The notes beneath the pieces were generated by a model. The model was not told the origin of the DNA, did not search any database, and worked only from the letters and a program-made list of their open reading frames with translations. Below, in pieces: positions 41,705 through 50,598 of a DNA stretch of 64,000 bases (position 1 is the stretch's first letter; every line of letters starts with the position of its first letter). Both the position numbers and the translations under genes were made by a program. Source of the DNA: Aporhodopirellula aestuarii (GTDB lineage: Bacteria; Planctomycetota; Planctomycetia; Pirellulales; Pirellulaceae); NCBI RefSeq assembly GCF_023701485.1, contig NZ_JAMQBK010000023.1:103304-167303 (forward strand). Direction: 5' to 3'.

Positions 41705-42265
41705 TTAAGCCTCCAAGACTTCAGCTTCGCGAGATTTCGCCGATTCGTTTACCGTGGCTTCGAATTTCTTGGTCAGTTCTTGGACCTGCTCTTTGCAACG
41801 ATCACGATCGTCCTCGGTGAGCACGTTATCCTTTTCCGACTGATCGGCCGCTTTGTTGGCGTCACGGCGGATGTTTCGGATCGAAACCTTCGCTTCCTCG
41901 CTGAGTTCTTTAATGCGGTTGACCATCTTTTTACGAACTTCGGTCGACAAAGGCGGCACGTTGAGCCGGATAACGCGGCCATCGTTTTGAGGATTCAAAC
42001 CGAGGTCGCCGGCAACGAGCGCCTTTTCGATCTCTTTGATTGTCCCCGCATCGTAAGGACGAATCAAGATTTGTTGTGGCTCGGGGGTACCGATTGAGGC
42101 GAGTTGTTTCAATGGCGTGAACGATCCGTACACTTCAACCTTGATCGAATCGACCAATCCAGGGTTTGCTCGTCCGGTGCGAATGCCTGCCAAGTTGTTC
42201 GACAAAACCGAGACGGCTTTTTCCATCCGTTCTTCGGCGTCCATGAGTATCTCGTCGCTGGTCAT
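41705..42265 (-). CDS. frr: Ribosome recycling factor
   Basis: A 186-aa protein of the exact family length. Visible features are MEKAVSVLSNNLAGIRTGRA (the conserved RTGRA-NP region), the central beta-rich domain (TPLKQLASIGTPEPQQILIR) and the C-terminal triple-helix part (RKKMVNRIKELSEEAKVSIR, NIRRDAN). It splits post-termination ribosomes together with EF-G. GGAGA lies 8 bases before the ATG. It sits directly downstream of pyrH, the usual bacterial pyrH-frr order. Confidence 0.97.
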   Translation of the reverse strand: MTSDEILMDAEERMEKAVSVLSNNLAGIRTGRANPGLVDSIKVEVYGSFTPLKQLASIGTPEPQQILIRPYDAGTIKEIEKALVAGDLGLNPQNDGRVIRLNVPPLSTEVRKKMVNRIKELSEEAKVSIRNIRRDANKAADQSEKDNVLTEDDRDRCKEQVQELTKKFEATVNESAKSREAEVLEA

Positions 42266-42297
42266 GTCAATTGTCTCCTGCTAGGTGGGGTTCCAGG

Positions 42298-43050
42298 TTA
42301 GTGAGTTTGTGAGTCTTTCGGATCACCGATCCAAGTTCCGACGGTTTCGCCACGGACGGCTCGCACGATATTTCCGTCCCGTTTGAAATTGAAGACCAAA
42401 ATCGGCTTGCTATGTTCGCTGCACAGCGCGATCGCCGTGGCATCCATCACACGCAATTTTTTCGTGATCACGTCTTGGTATGACAGCTGGTCATACAGCA
42501 CCGCGTGAGGATTGATCTCCGGGTCGTCGCTGTAGACGCCATCGACGCGGGTGGCCTTGAGAATCACGTCGGCGTCAATTTCGAGCGCCCGTTGTGCAGC
42601 CGCGGTGTCCGTCGTCACAAACGGACATCCGATCCCACCGGAGAGAATCACGACGCGACCTTTCTCCAGATGACGAATCGCGCGTCGGCGGATGAACTTC
42701 TCGGCAACTTTGTCGACCGGCAAGGCACTCATCACCCGTGTCGGCATCCCGATTGACTCGAGCGCATCTTGCAAGGCGAGCGAATTGATCACCGTCGCGA
42801 GCATCCCCATGTAGTGAGCGGTCGCTTCTCCCACGGTCGCGTTCGCCCCAGAAAACTGGGCACCACGCAAGATGTTTCCGCCGCCGTTGACGATCGCGAT
42901 CTGGCAACCGGACTCGTGAGCGAGTTTGATTTGATTGGAAATCGTGGCCATCTCGGCGCCACTGATTCCACGTTTTCCGGACTCGGCCAAACTCTCGCCA
43001 CTGAGTTTCAAAATCACGCGGCGGTATCGTAAATCAGCAGTTTCAGACAC
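42298..43050 (-). CDS. pyrH: UMP kinase
   Basis: A 250-aa amino-acid-kinase-fold UMP kinase (UMP to UDP). Motifs: [11 protein letters not shown] at the N-terminus, [50 protein letters not shown] and a VDGVYSDDP segment. The start is taken as GTG 43050 ([11 protein letters not shown]), which gives the usual length; a TTG at 43083 would add 11 residues with no family support. It is followed by frr after 32 bases. It forms hexamers in the cytoplasm and is usually regulated by GTP and UTP. Confidence 0.96.
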   Translation of the reverse strand: MSETADLRYRRVILKLSGESLAESGKRGISGAEMATISNQIKLAHESGCQIAIVNGGGNILRGAQFSGANATVGEATAHYMGMLATVINSLALQDALESIGMPTRVMSALPVDKVAEKFIRRRAIRHLEKGRVVILSGGIGCPFVTTDTAAAQRALEIDADVILKATRVDGVYSDDPEINPHAVLYDQLSYQDVITKKLRVMDATAIALCSEHSKPILVFNFKRDGNIVRAVRGETVGTWIGDPKDSQTH

Positions 43051-43176
43051 GTTGAGACATCTAGAACGGGGGCGAACGGGCAACCAATTTTAGGAAACAA
43101 TAACGCTTGTCGGGCGACATTAGAACATGGGGCTCCACGGCAAGGCCGCAGTCGTTCTGTTTTTACCGTGTTTTTC

Positions 43177-44205
43177 CTAGCTCGAACCGCCGATGAAGGT
43201 TTCGAGCTGGCGACCGTCCGCTTTTGGGCGTGCGACGAGAACGTTGTATTGAGCCCCGCTCCAATCACAACGAAATTGCTCGGCAGACGCCTCGTCGGGA
43301 TGCCACACGAACACCCCCGGCCCCCAACTGCTTTGGCCAACCCCATCGAACCCGGTTTCGATCAATCGCTCGATCAATCGAGTCGTCTCCTCACCGTTGT
43401 AGGCTCCGCCCTGCACATCGGAGAACAACTCGCCGCTGGATCGGTTGTACGCCGTTGTCGCCTCACAAAAGGACCGAAAGTCGCCATTCTCTATCGCCGG
43501 GACGAGTGCATCGGTCAAGAAACGAACCAACGACTGGCGGACATCATTCGGGACCGCCGAGAGAGCCGCAAATCGTGCCTGTTCCTGTTCCCCCGAAACC
43601 GACGCATCGGACGGTAGCGGCGTCGCGGGCAACAAGATGGCAACTCGCCACGCTTCGGGCAATACGAGCCGCAGATCCAATGCATTGAGTGAATCCGCAT
43701 CCCGAGATGACTCTAAACCTTCGACGATGAATCCGCCCTCAAGATATCCGTGAGTCCCCACCGCAGAGCGCCGGCCCCGGTCAGCCGCGTGGAGCCACAG
43801 ATCGCGATCGACGGTCAACACGTCCCCCGCGGAGCCATTCGCCCCCGAGGCGGTCGACACGCCGCGTGACGTGCGCAAGATTGCTTCCGAAATCGCCAGT
43901 GAAAGTTGCGTGCCACTGCCCAGTCCCGAGTGCGGCGGGGCGATGCTTTTTACCGAGACATGAACCGGCGGTAATGCGCCACTCGGGTGCGTTTGTTCGC
44001 CAATCCGCTGGGCGATCGCTGTTGCCCGTTGCAGATGGTCAACCGACGTTGCGACTTGTGAAAACTCGAAACAATCCGAAGGGCGAGCCTCCACAATCGT
44101 CTCGGGTTGATCGATCATCACGCCACATCCGCCAAACGGACTGGCAATGTCCAGCAACCCAAAATGCAATCGGGCCCCCGTGATAATGCGCACCGATTCA
44201 TTCAT
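43177..44205 (-). CDS. Ribofuranosylaminobenzene 5'-phosphate synthase-like GHMP protein
   Basis: A 342-aa GHMP-kinase-fold protein. IITGARLHFGLLDIASPFGG and GVMIDQP at the N-terminus and the glycine loop PPHSGLGSGTQLSLAISEAI are as in beta-RFAP synthase; GFDGVGQSSWGPGVFVW is near the C-terminus. RFAP synthase joins p-aminobenzoate with phosphoribosyl diphosphate, the first committed step of tetrahydromethanopterin synthesis. Context supports this: a DUF447 protein and a PabA/TrpG-type amidotransferase lie immediately upstream with four-base overlaps. Planctomycetes are known to carry H4MPT-linked C1 genes. Other GHMP enzymes are the alternative, but LHFGL and SGLGSGTQ are specific. Confidence 0.88.
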   Translation of the reverse strand: MNESVRIITGARLHFGLLDIASPFGGCGVMIDQPETIVEARPSDCFEFSQVATSVDHLQRATAIAQRIGEQTHPSGALPPVHVSVKSIAPPHSGLGSGTQLSLAISEAILRTSRGVSTASGANGSAGDVLTVDRDLWLHAADRGRRSAVGTHGYLEGGFIVEGLESSRDADSLNALDLRLVLPEAWRVAILLPATPLPSDASVSGEQEQARFAALSAVPNDVRQSLVRFLTDALVPAIENGDFRSFCEATTAYNRSSGELFSDVQGGAYNGEETTRLIERLIETGFDGVGQSSWGPGVFVWHPDEASAEQFRCDWSGAQYNVLVARPKADGRQLETFIGGSS

Positions 44206-44807
44206 GCCGAACTCTCGGCCATCGCGAGTAATCGTTTGTGGATATACGTGACCACAAGTTCAAACGCCGCATGCTCGTCTGGCCCGGCCGTCTTTTCAAC
44301 CGGAACACGCAACCGGTGAATCGCTTCACGGATCTGTGCCGCGTCGATCAATCCGATTCGCGTCGCCAGAATCGCGGCTTCGATCACCGCGTGTTTCGCA
44401 CGATTAAAACCAAAGAACGGTCGCACGCTTCCTTCGCCCACGCAGCGGGCGGTCAATTCGTGCCGTGGAGCTTCGCCGGCCCGATGGGTGACTTCGATTG
44501 CGAACCAGCGATGACAATCGATCAATCGGAAATACTCTTCCGAGACGTTTTCTGCTGGACACACCAACCCGACAGGATCGACATCACCAACCGCCGCCCG
44601 GGCGAGCAACAACACGTCATCGGTGACATGAATCACCGCCTTTCCCGACGCCAGCAGATTACGACAAGTCCGTGATCCTTCGTAGGGACGCAGCAAAAAA
44701 GTCGGCAGCGTTTCGCCTTCGCGGGGTTCCTGAACGACCGGCCCCATCGGTGCGATGTTCACGCGTCCGTCGGGACTCAGGGTGGTCACGATCGACTCGA
44801 GAATCAT
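44202..44807 (-). CDS. DUF447 family protein (H4MPT cluster)
   Basis: A 201-aa protein. The N-terminus, MILESIVTTLSPDGRVNIAP MG then RPYEGSRTCRNLL and VIHVTDDVLLLARAAVGD, has a flavin-reductase-like split-barrel look typical of DUF447, a family found in H4MPT-containing archaea and bacteria. A C-terminal helical region follows (FNRAKHAVIEAAILATRIGL). The biochemical role is not known to me; the genomic association with RFAP synthase and C1-transfer genes suggests a part in pterin cofactor synthesis. The start overlaps the amidotransferase gene and the stop overlaps the RFAP synthase gene, both by four bases. Confidence 0.85.
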   Translation of the reverse strand: MILESIVTTLSPDGRVNIAPMGPVVQEPREGETLPTFLLRPYEGSRTCRNLLASGKAVIHVTDDVLLLARAAVGDVDPVGLVCPAENVSEEYFRLIDCHRWFAIEVTHRAGEAPRHELTARCVGEGSVRPFFGFNRAKHAVIEAAILATRIGLIDAAQIREAIHRLRVPVEKTAGPDEHAAFELVVTYIHKRLLAMAESSA

Positions 44808-45679
44808 CTCCCGCCCTCGTTAGCGGGCGGCGACTGCGGCGACGAAGCGTCCGCAACCGGAGAACGCCGCGGACTCAGTTGACGTGACGCGGCGATCGAC
44901 ACGGTCGGAAACGGTGCCGTGCGGTAAGCAACCACCGCAGTCTCGGCCGATACCGTCTCACCGCCTCTTTCAACGTGACCGTAGTTGTCGAGTGAAACTT
45001 CCGGGAGCATCGTATCGGACATCCACACGACGGGTCGGCCCGATCCAAACGTCGCGCCACGAATACGACGAGCCCGCTCATGGTGTCGGTCGACCAGCGC
45101 AAAGAAATTCTTGATCAGGTCGTGACCATGCTCGGTCAATAACGACTCGGGGTGGAACTGCACACCATGCACGCAGCGGGCATGATCTGAGATCCCCATC
45201 ACGACCGAATCAGGAGACATTGATCCTGCCGGATGAGTCGTTGTCCATGCGGTCAGCTCGAGCGATCCGGACAAGGTCGCCGCGTCAACACATAGCGAGT
45301 GATACCGACCGACGATCATCGGATTTGGTAGCCCAGCAAACACGCCGGTAGCATCATGATGAATTTGCGATGCGATCGCGTGGGCGGGTGGCGACCGCGT
45401 CACGACTCCACCATAAGCGGCCGCTATCGCTTGGTGCCCGAGACAAATGCCAAGAATCGGAATTTCACCCGCAAGCAACTTCACCACTTCGAGGCAACAC
45501 CCCGCCTGCTCGGGCCGATGGGGTCCCGGCGACAGAATGATCGCCTCGGGTTGCATTTGATAACACTGGGCCGCGGTGATCGCATCGCTGCGGATCACCC
45601 GCGTTGCTTTGCCCGCCAGACGCAGATAACGGGCGACGTTGTGAACGAAGGAGTCGTAGTTGTCCAATAACAGGATCAA
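44804..45679 (-). CDS. PabA/TrpG-type glutamine amidotransferase with C-terminal tail
   Basis: A 291-aa protein. Residues 1-195 are a class I glutamine amidotransferase: MILLLDNYDSFVHNVARYL, ILSPGPHRPEQAG, nucleophile Cys79 in ILGICLGHQAIAAAYGG, and VQFHPESLLTEHGHDLIKNF with His and Glu of the triad. It would supply ammonia for p-aminobenzoate or anthranilate synthesis; next to an RFAP synthase the pABA role is favoured. After about residue 195 comes an extra tail of about 95 residues (ATFGSGRPVVWMSDTMLPEV, then low complexity) absent from normal PabA/TrpG (about 190 aa). No chorismate-binding PabB-like subunit is in the window. It begins 7 bases after the last ExbD gene. Confidence 0.9.
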   Translation of the reverse strand: MILLLDNYDSFVHNVARYLRLAGKATRVIRSDAITAAQCYQMQPEAIILSPGPHRPEQAGCCLEVVKLLAGEIPILGICLGHQAIAAAYGGVVTRSPPAHAIASQIHHDATGVFAGLPNPMIVGRYHSLCVDAATLSGSLELTAWTTTHPAGSMSPDSVVMGISDHARCVHGVQFHPESLLTEHGHDLIKNFFALVDRHHERARRIRGATFGSGRPVVWMSDTMLPEVSLDNYGHVERGGETVSAETAVVAYRTAPFPTVSIAASRQLSPRRSPVADASSPQSPPANEGGR

Positions 45680-45686
45680 GATCGAG

Positions 45687-46178
45687 TTACCGTCGCGGTT
45701 TGGCGAATTTGATTCTCTCGATCAATTTAACCACCTGATCGCCATCTTTGTAACCACTGACTGCCGTAATGGCGCGAATCACATACTCGTATCGCAAATT
45801 GAAATCGGTATCGATTTCGACTTCAGGCCCCTCGCCAGCTTCCTCGGGCACGGGAGCGGATGAACCGATTTGCCCGATAATGGTGCCCCGAAGTTTGTCG
45901 AATGCCTCCGGCCCGTTACCCATTTGAATGTCATTGAGCTCCATGCCCGCCAGCGTTCCGTTGTCGTCGGCTCGCAATCGCAGCTTTAATGGCAATTCCG
46001 TCGGATCAATCGTGCTGTTGGAGGATCCAGCTAACGGCATCTTGACGCTGAAATCGCCCTCCATCTCGACGATCTTAAACGTCATGACGAAGAAAATCAG
46101 CAGCAGGAACACGATGTCAATCATGCTCGTCATGTTCAGCTCACTCTTCTCGCCCGTTGGCGGGTTACGAATTTTCAT
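45687..46178 (-). CDS. ExbD/TolR-family protein
   Basis: A 163-aa protein with a short cytoplasmic N-terminus and one transmembrane helix (LNMTSMIDIVFLLLIFFVMT) carrying the conserved Asp of ExbD/TolR (MIDIVFLLLIFF). A periplasmic domain of about 110 residues follows. With TolQ/ExbB and the second ExbD it should form a proton-driven motor that energises outer-membrane transport or envelope function. It overlaps the preceding ExbD gene by four bases. Confidence 0.92.
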   Translation of the reverse strand: MKIRNPPTGEKSELNMTSMIDIVFLLLIFFVMTFKIVEMEGDFSVKMPLAGSSNSTIDPTELPLKLRLRADDNGTLAGMELNDIQMGNGPEAFDKLRGTIIGQIGSSAPVPEEAGEGPEVEIDTDFNLRYEYVIRAITAVSGYKDGDQVVKLIERIKFAKPRR

Positions 46179-46612
46179 GAGCGATCCTCTTTCACACGCA
46201 ATGCAAAGTTAACCAACTTCGAATCCTGACAGACCCGGACCACCTCCTGAATCTCACCCGCGGCACAATCTTTGTGTCCCCGGATCACGACATTGGCGTC
46301 CCCGGGAGACTTGCCTTCACCGCGGATCACCGCCAATTCGCGGTCGAGCCCGATGCGGAGCGTCTCGGCGGTGTAGTCATCACCGCCCAGGTACACCCGT
46401 CCATCCGCCGCGACGTGCAAGACGATTGGGAAAACGAGCGGAGCTTCAGGCGGCTTGACGAGTTTACTGTTTGGCAAAACGACATGATCGTTTGCCTCGG
46501 TTTGGGCAAAATTGATCAACACCATGAAGAACGCGATCAACTGAAACGTCATGTCAATCATCGGCGTCATGTCGCCTTCGGCCATGTCCACCGCTTTTCG
46601 TTTGACTCGCAT
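46175..46612 (-). CDS. ExbD/TolR-family protein
   Basis: A 145-aa protein. MAEGDMTPMIDMTFQLIAFF carries the conserved Asp in a single N-terminal transmembrane helix, followed by a periplasmic domain (KLVKPPEAPLVFPIVLHVAA, VVIRGHKDCAAGEIQEVV) of the ExbD type. Two different ExbD subunits in one operon are common in Planctomycetes and may form a mixed motor. It starts 2 bases after the ExbB gene. Confidence 0.93.
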   Translation of the reverse strand: MRVKRKAVDMAEGDMTPMIDMTFQLIAFFMVLINFAQTEANDHVVLPNSKLVKPPEAPLVFPIVLHVAADGRVYLGGDDYTAETLRIGLDRELAVIRGEGKSPGDANVVIRGHKDCAAGEIQEVVRVCQDSKLVNFALRVKEDRS

Positions 46613-46614
46613 GA

Positions 46615-47493
46615 TTAGCGGCCTCCGGCCTTGGGCGAGGAGTCTTCGAATCGGCTCATCAGGTTTTCACTTTCCACACCGACTTCGAGCAACAATCTGG
46701 CAACCCGGTTACGCAAAATATTATAAGCCGCGATCGCCGGGATCGCGATAAACAGACCCACAAGCGTCGTGAACAACGCCGTCGAAATACCGGCAGCAAG
46801 ATCAGATGGCTTCGGCGTCGAACCGCCGTTGGCGATCACATCGAACGACGCGATCATCCCCTGAACCGTTCCGAACAGGCCGATCATCGGGCTCAGGTTT
46901 CCGATCAATGCCATGTAGCTCAAGCGGTGCTCGAGCTTCATGCTTTCCTCTTCACCGACTTCTTGCATTCCCTCGAGAGCCTTGGGGTAGCCGCGAGAAA
47001 TTTTCGACAGTCCTGCCGCGAGTACCTGACCGAGAACCGACTCGTCACTCTTGGCCAAATCGTACGCACCCTGGTTATCGTTCTCATCGAGCCGCTGGCC
47101 AAACTCCTCGATCAGATCCAGCGGGCACAATGTGTCTCGCCGGGCGGCAAGCATGTTCATCACGAATAACGAAACGAGCGTCACCGAGAGGGCCATGAAC
47201 ACGATCAGGTAAGGAATACCAAGCGATTTGATGAACCAACCGAGCAACGATTGATTCGGTTTGGCACCGCCTGCATCCCCCGCGTCGTCACCGGCATCAC
47301 CCCCTGGAGCTGGAGCGTCAGCAACCGGCCCTGGATCCGGATCGCCGAATTCCGCCGCCGCGTCGTCTTGAGCAAACACCACACCGCTCATCAGAGGACC
47401 GCACAACACCATGCTAACGGCCAAGACCACCAACAAAGAACTCATGCTCCAACCGGGCAAAACGTCGCTTATCCGCTCGGACATATTTTTCAT
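46615..47493 (-). CDS. MotA/TolQ/ExbB proton-channel protein
   Basis: A 292-aa protein with a signal-like first hydrophobic segment, an acidic Gly/Ala/Asp linker (about 45-78), then the TolQ/ExbB core. The core has a helix at about 85-112, a cytoplasmic domain (LGQVLAAGLSKISRGYPKAL, EEESMKLEHRLSYMALIGNL) and the paired C-terminal helices PMIGLFGTVQGMIASFDVIA and LAAGISTALFTTLVGLFIAI, the most conserved part of the family. The extracytoplasmic N-terminal extension is of the type found in many planctomycete ExbB proteins. AAGG lies 8 bases before the ATG. It is first in the operon running into exbD, exbD and the H4MPT genes. Confidence 0.93.
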   Translation of the reverse strand: MKNMSERISDVLPGWSMSSLLVVLAVSMVLCGPLMSGVVFAQDDAAAEFGDPDPGPVADAPAPGGDAGDDAGDAGGAKPNQSLLGWFIKSLGIPYLIVFMALSVTLVSLFVMNMLAARRDTLCPLDLIEEFGQRLDENDNQGAYDLAKSDESVLGQVLAAGLSKISRGYPKALEGMQEVGEEESMKLEHRLSYMALIGNLSPMIGLFGTVQGMIASFDVIANGGSTPKPSDLAAGISTALFTTLVGLFIAIPAIAAYNILRNRVARLLLEVGVESENLMSRFEDSSPKAGGR

Positions 47494-47707
47494 CGGGGGT
47501 ACCTTTGGCTGAATTCGGTGGAAATAACCCCAGCTGTGATCAACGGACCGGGGTTCTTACGTCGTGATTATGGGAAAACGAGCCCGCGTTGGCTGCTCCA
47601 CATCGATAGAATAATCAACCACGCCCGCGCTGGCATCACCCCGCAGGGGACATTCCGGATCGCGAAGCTCCCATCTGACCACCCGAATTTCCCCCAAGGC
47701 AAGCCGA

Positions 47708-47896
47708 ATGGATGAACGAGAGGAGGAGGAATGGCAAGACGCCAACGACTGGGATGACGAGGACTACGACGATTTCCTACAACGCGAGTTCCCCCAAACG
47801 TCCGGTCGCCGCAGCAGTGGATTGCCCGCCATTTGGCGTTGGACAGCGTGGGTTGTCCTGGCAATGATCGTCATTTTCTGGGCATTGGCGGCGTGA
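47708..47896 (+). CDS. Small single-pass membrane protein (62 aa)
   Basis: MDEREEEEWQDANDWDDEDYDDF forms a strongly acidic N-terminus in two parts (MDEREEEEWQ, DANDWDDEDYDDFL). A short basic linker (SGRRSSG) precedes one C-terminal transmembrane helix (RWTAWVVLAMIVIFWALAA). AAGG lies 8 bases before ATG 47708. The charge pattern suggests a cytoplasmic acidic head with the tail in the membrane. It is divergent from the TolQ/ExbB gene. Function unknown, but the sharp compositional design supports it as real. Confidence 0.75.
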   Translation: MDEREEEEWQDANDWDDEDYDDFLQREFPQTSGRRSSGLPAIWRWTAWVVLAMIVIFWALAA

Positions 47897-48025
47897 TGCG
47901 GCTCTGGCCTGTCACCGAACCTTCCCAAAAACACGTTCCGACCAAACCGCGGCCTGACCGGAGACAAGCCGGACGGGCGAGATAGAAAGTTCTTCCAGTC
48001 GCCCCAACCGTTTGATCCGCATCGC

Positions 48026-50539
48026 TCATTTCCGAATCACAACCAACCAATCCTCTTTCGGACTTTCGGGGGCGGTCCCCAGCGAAACACGCCCGCCACC
48101 CTGCACACTCGCGACGGAGCCGGTGGCCAAGTCGCCACCACTACGTGGGTTGAACCACCGCACGCTGTACGCACCCTTGGCACCAGTAAGATCCAAATCG
48201 GTCGTTCCGCCATCGGGCAAGTAAACCAAGTAGACCTCGTTGGGCTTCGCAAAACAGAACTTGGAAACGTCCCGCTTTGGATTTCCAACCAACTCGTCGA
48301 CGTTGGTCATTTCCCAAAACGGGATTTGATGATCGTGAAAGAACCCGATCGCGATCCGGCAGTAGTCCCAGCTTTGATCACGACTCCGCCAATCTTCGCA
48401 TAGGATGTCATTCTCAGCGAACTGGTAACCGAAGTAATATTCGCAACCTCCGCCACCGGCCATCAACGTGCCCCACAACGTCTGCTTGCGAACCTTGTGC
48501 TGCGTGTACGCATACTTTCCTGAATTGTCATGCCCATCAAAACCCTTGTAGCCAAGGTCAGGGCATTGGGCATGGGCGGCCGAGCCGGATTCGTCAAACG
48601 CAACCACCCATGGTTTGCCAGCGTCCGCGGACGCCTTCACCCATTTCCATGTCTGCGCGTGAGTGGTTTCCAGTCCACTGTTTTGCAGCGAAGCACCGGT
48701 CAACCCCGACTGGTTTCCGAGCAACGGTTTGTAAACACGATCCTGCTGATCGGGAAATGTGTGAATCACGATCGGGTGATCGTACGCGTCGAGCGAAGCG
48801 ATCCAATCGATCATCGCTTTTTGCTGAGCCGTCGACTGCGTGTTCTCTTCGCCGATGTTCCAATTCAGCGCCAGGTTATGAGCGAACCTGGCGACCAATT
48901 CGCGGCAGTACAGCTTTCGCTGCGGTCCGAGATCGCCACCATCTAAACTAGTCGGAACGAATCCGTCCCCTTTGCCTTTCTTGTTGTCGTCGTTCTCGGT
49001 CTCCTGGGTCTTGAAGTGGAGATACATGCCACGCGCGGTGCCGTGATCGAACACGATAGCCCATTGATCGAGTTTGCTGCAGTCATAGTGCATCTTGTCA
49101 TCGCGATGAATGAACGGCCAAACATTGTCGCCGTCACCTCCCGCGTTGTAGGTCAAAAACGAAAACGCGTTGCAGCCTTTACCCGATAGATAGTTGATCG
49201 CCCCGATTAAGCCTTTGCCTTTCCCGTCTGACCAAGTCGGATCGCCCGATTGCCAATCCTTCACGTGTGGCGACCAGGTCTTTAGAGGAGCCTTTTTGGG
49301 GTTATTGGCCAAAGTATTGTCGAAGTCGGTAAATGCCAATAACGTCTCCGGTGCATCCGCACCCACTTTCAAGAAGTAATCCTTCGAACCTTCAAACTGC
49401 AGATAGTGTTTGCCGACGTAGTTCAAACGACCGCGGGATCGCAAATCGCGGCCGCGTTTGTCGCTCGGTGCAACCTCAAACTCGCCGGATTTCCCATCGT
49501 AGGAAGGCATCGGGCTTGCCGAACCATCAGGATCGATCGCCGCGTCTTTGCCGCTCACCATCGACACCCGGTACTGCCACTTTCCGGGACGATCGGCTGC
49601 GAACAGGGCCCGCCAAACGTGACCTGATTCGGCATGAGAATCTGCCGCGTTACCGTCGGCGGCGAAGAACCCTGGAATCTCGTACTGAGTCCCATCACGA
49701 TGCGTGAACGTGACCGTCATGCAGTAGTCAGTAAACGGGTTCGGCGAGTTGTCCTTTTCGTGTGCGTACGGTCCCTGCAGATCTAAAGTGATCTTGTGCC
49801 ATGTTTTTAATTCACCGCTGATGGCGACGGTCCCATCACCGTCCACCCCGCGGGGCATTTGGAGCGGTTGATCGCTTACTGGAGTCGTCGTCGATCGTGC
49901 TTTGCCATTGCCGGGGACACTATTCGATGTTGCGAGCCTTTTCCCCTTGGCCTGTTCTCTCATCACGGGCGCGGCCGATTTGCGGGTCGATTCATCGGCG
50001 GGCGTGAAAACGACAGCACTCCATCGGGCGCGACTGAACTCGGTGCCGTCGTTAGAACCGATCACCGAACTGACTTGGATGATCGCACCTTCGGTAATGC
50101 GGACGTTTTCCCAGGTGTGATGGAACGCTTCGCCTTCCTCAAACATGGAATCACTCAGCGCATTCGTGACGCGGGTGAGTTTTTCGCCATCGATCGCGAT
50201 CGAGTACGTGGACTTTCCATCATTCTCGCCAACCGTTTTTAAGGTGACATGATAGAGGCCGGTGGGGTAGGGAAAGGTACGCCCGACGTTCGCTTGTTGG
50301 CGTTGATCCGGGTTGATTGCCAACCATTTCCCACGATCGAGATAGAACCCTTCGTTCTCCCCCTCGGCAAACATTTTGGCAGGCATTTCGAGCGTCACGC
50401 TCGGTTCCACGGCGGCGTTGGTTTTCTCTGAAACCGCCGTCTGAGCGTGAGCCGATTCCCATGCCGGGACCAGCAGCAGCATGAAAAGAATCAATCGCAA
50501 TGGAAGGAGCAAGGCGTCAAAGGTCATTTGGTTACTCAT
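48026..50539 (-). CDS. Secreted DUF5060-type glycoside hydrolase
   Basis: An 837-aa protein with a signal peptide (cleaved near AHAQT). An N-terminal beta-sandwich (about 45-180) may be carbohydrate-binding. A DUF5060 domain follows (about 245-360: [40 protein letters not shown]). The TIM-barrel-like part (about 380-740: [44 protein letters not shown]) has acidic residues at plausible catalytic places (GEEN, DESG). A small C-terminal sandwich ([28 protein letters not shown]) is of the putative collagen-binding type. Such proteins act outside the cytoplasm on polysaccharides; the substrate is unknown. It follows the dehydrogenase gene by 59 bases on the same strand, so it may be the last gene of the sugar-acid operon. 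Confidence 0.85.
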   Translation of the reverse strand: MSNQMTFDALLLPLRLILFMLLLVPAWESAHAQTAVSEKTNAAVEPSVTLEMPAKMFAEGENEGFYLDRGKWLAINPDQRQQANVGRTFPYPTGLYHVTLKTVGENDGKSTYSIAIDGEKLTRVTNALSDSMFEEGEAFHHTWENVRITEGAIIQVSSVIGSNDGTEFSRARWSAVVFTPADESTRKSAAPVMREQAKGKRLATSNSVPGNGKARSTTTPVSDQPLQMPRGVDGDGTVAISGELKTWHKITLDLQGPYAHEKDNSPNPFTDYCMTVTFTHRDGTQYEIPGFFAADGNAADSHAESGHVWRALFAADRPGKWQYRVSMVSGKDAAIDPDGSASPMPSYDGKSGEFEVAPSDKRGRDLRSRGRLNYVGKHYLQFEGSKDYFLKVGADAPETLLAFTDFDNTLANNPKKAPLKTWSPHVKDWQSGDPTWSDGKGKGLIGAINYLSGKGCNAFSFLTYNAGGDGDNVWPFIHRDDKMHYDCSKLDQWAIVFDHGTARGMYLHFKTQETENDDNKKGKGDGFVPTSLDGGDLGPQRKLYCRELVARFAHNLALNWNIGEENTQSTAQQKAMIDWIASLDAYDHPIVIHTFPDQQDRVYKPLLGNQSGLTGASLQNSGLETTHAQTWKWVKASADAGKPWVVAFDESGSAAHAQCPDLGYKGFDGHDNSGKYAYTQHKVRKQTLWGTLMAGGGGCEYYFGYQFAENDILCEDWRSRDQSWDYCRIAIGFFHDHQIPFWEMTNVDELVGNPKRDVSKFCFAKPNEVYLVYLPDGGTTDLDLTGAKGAYSVRWFNPRSGGDLATGSVASVQGGGRVSLGTAPESPKEDWLVVIRK

Positions 50540-50598
50540 GAAAGTGGATGTGTGGGGATCATCGTTTATCTACCGACCGTCGCATTTGCATGAGACGT

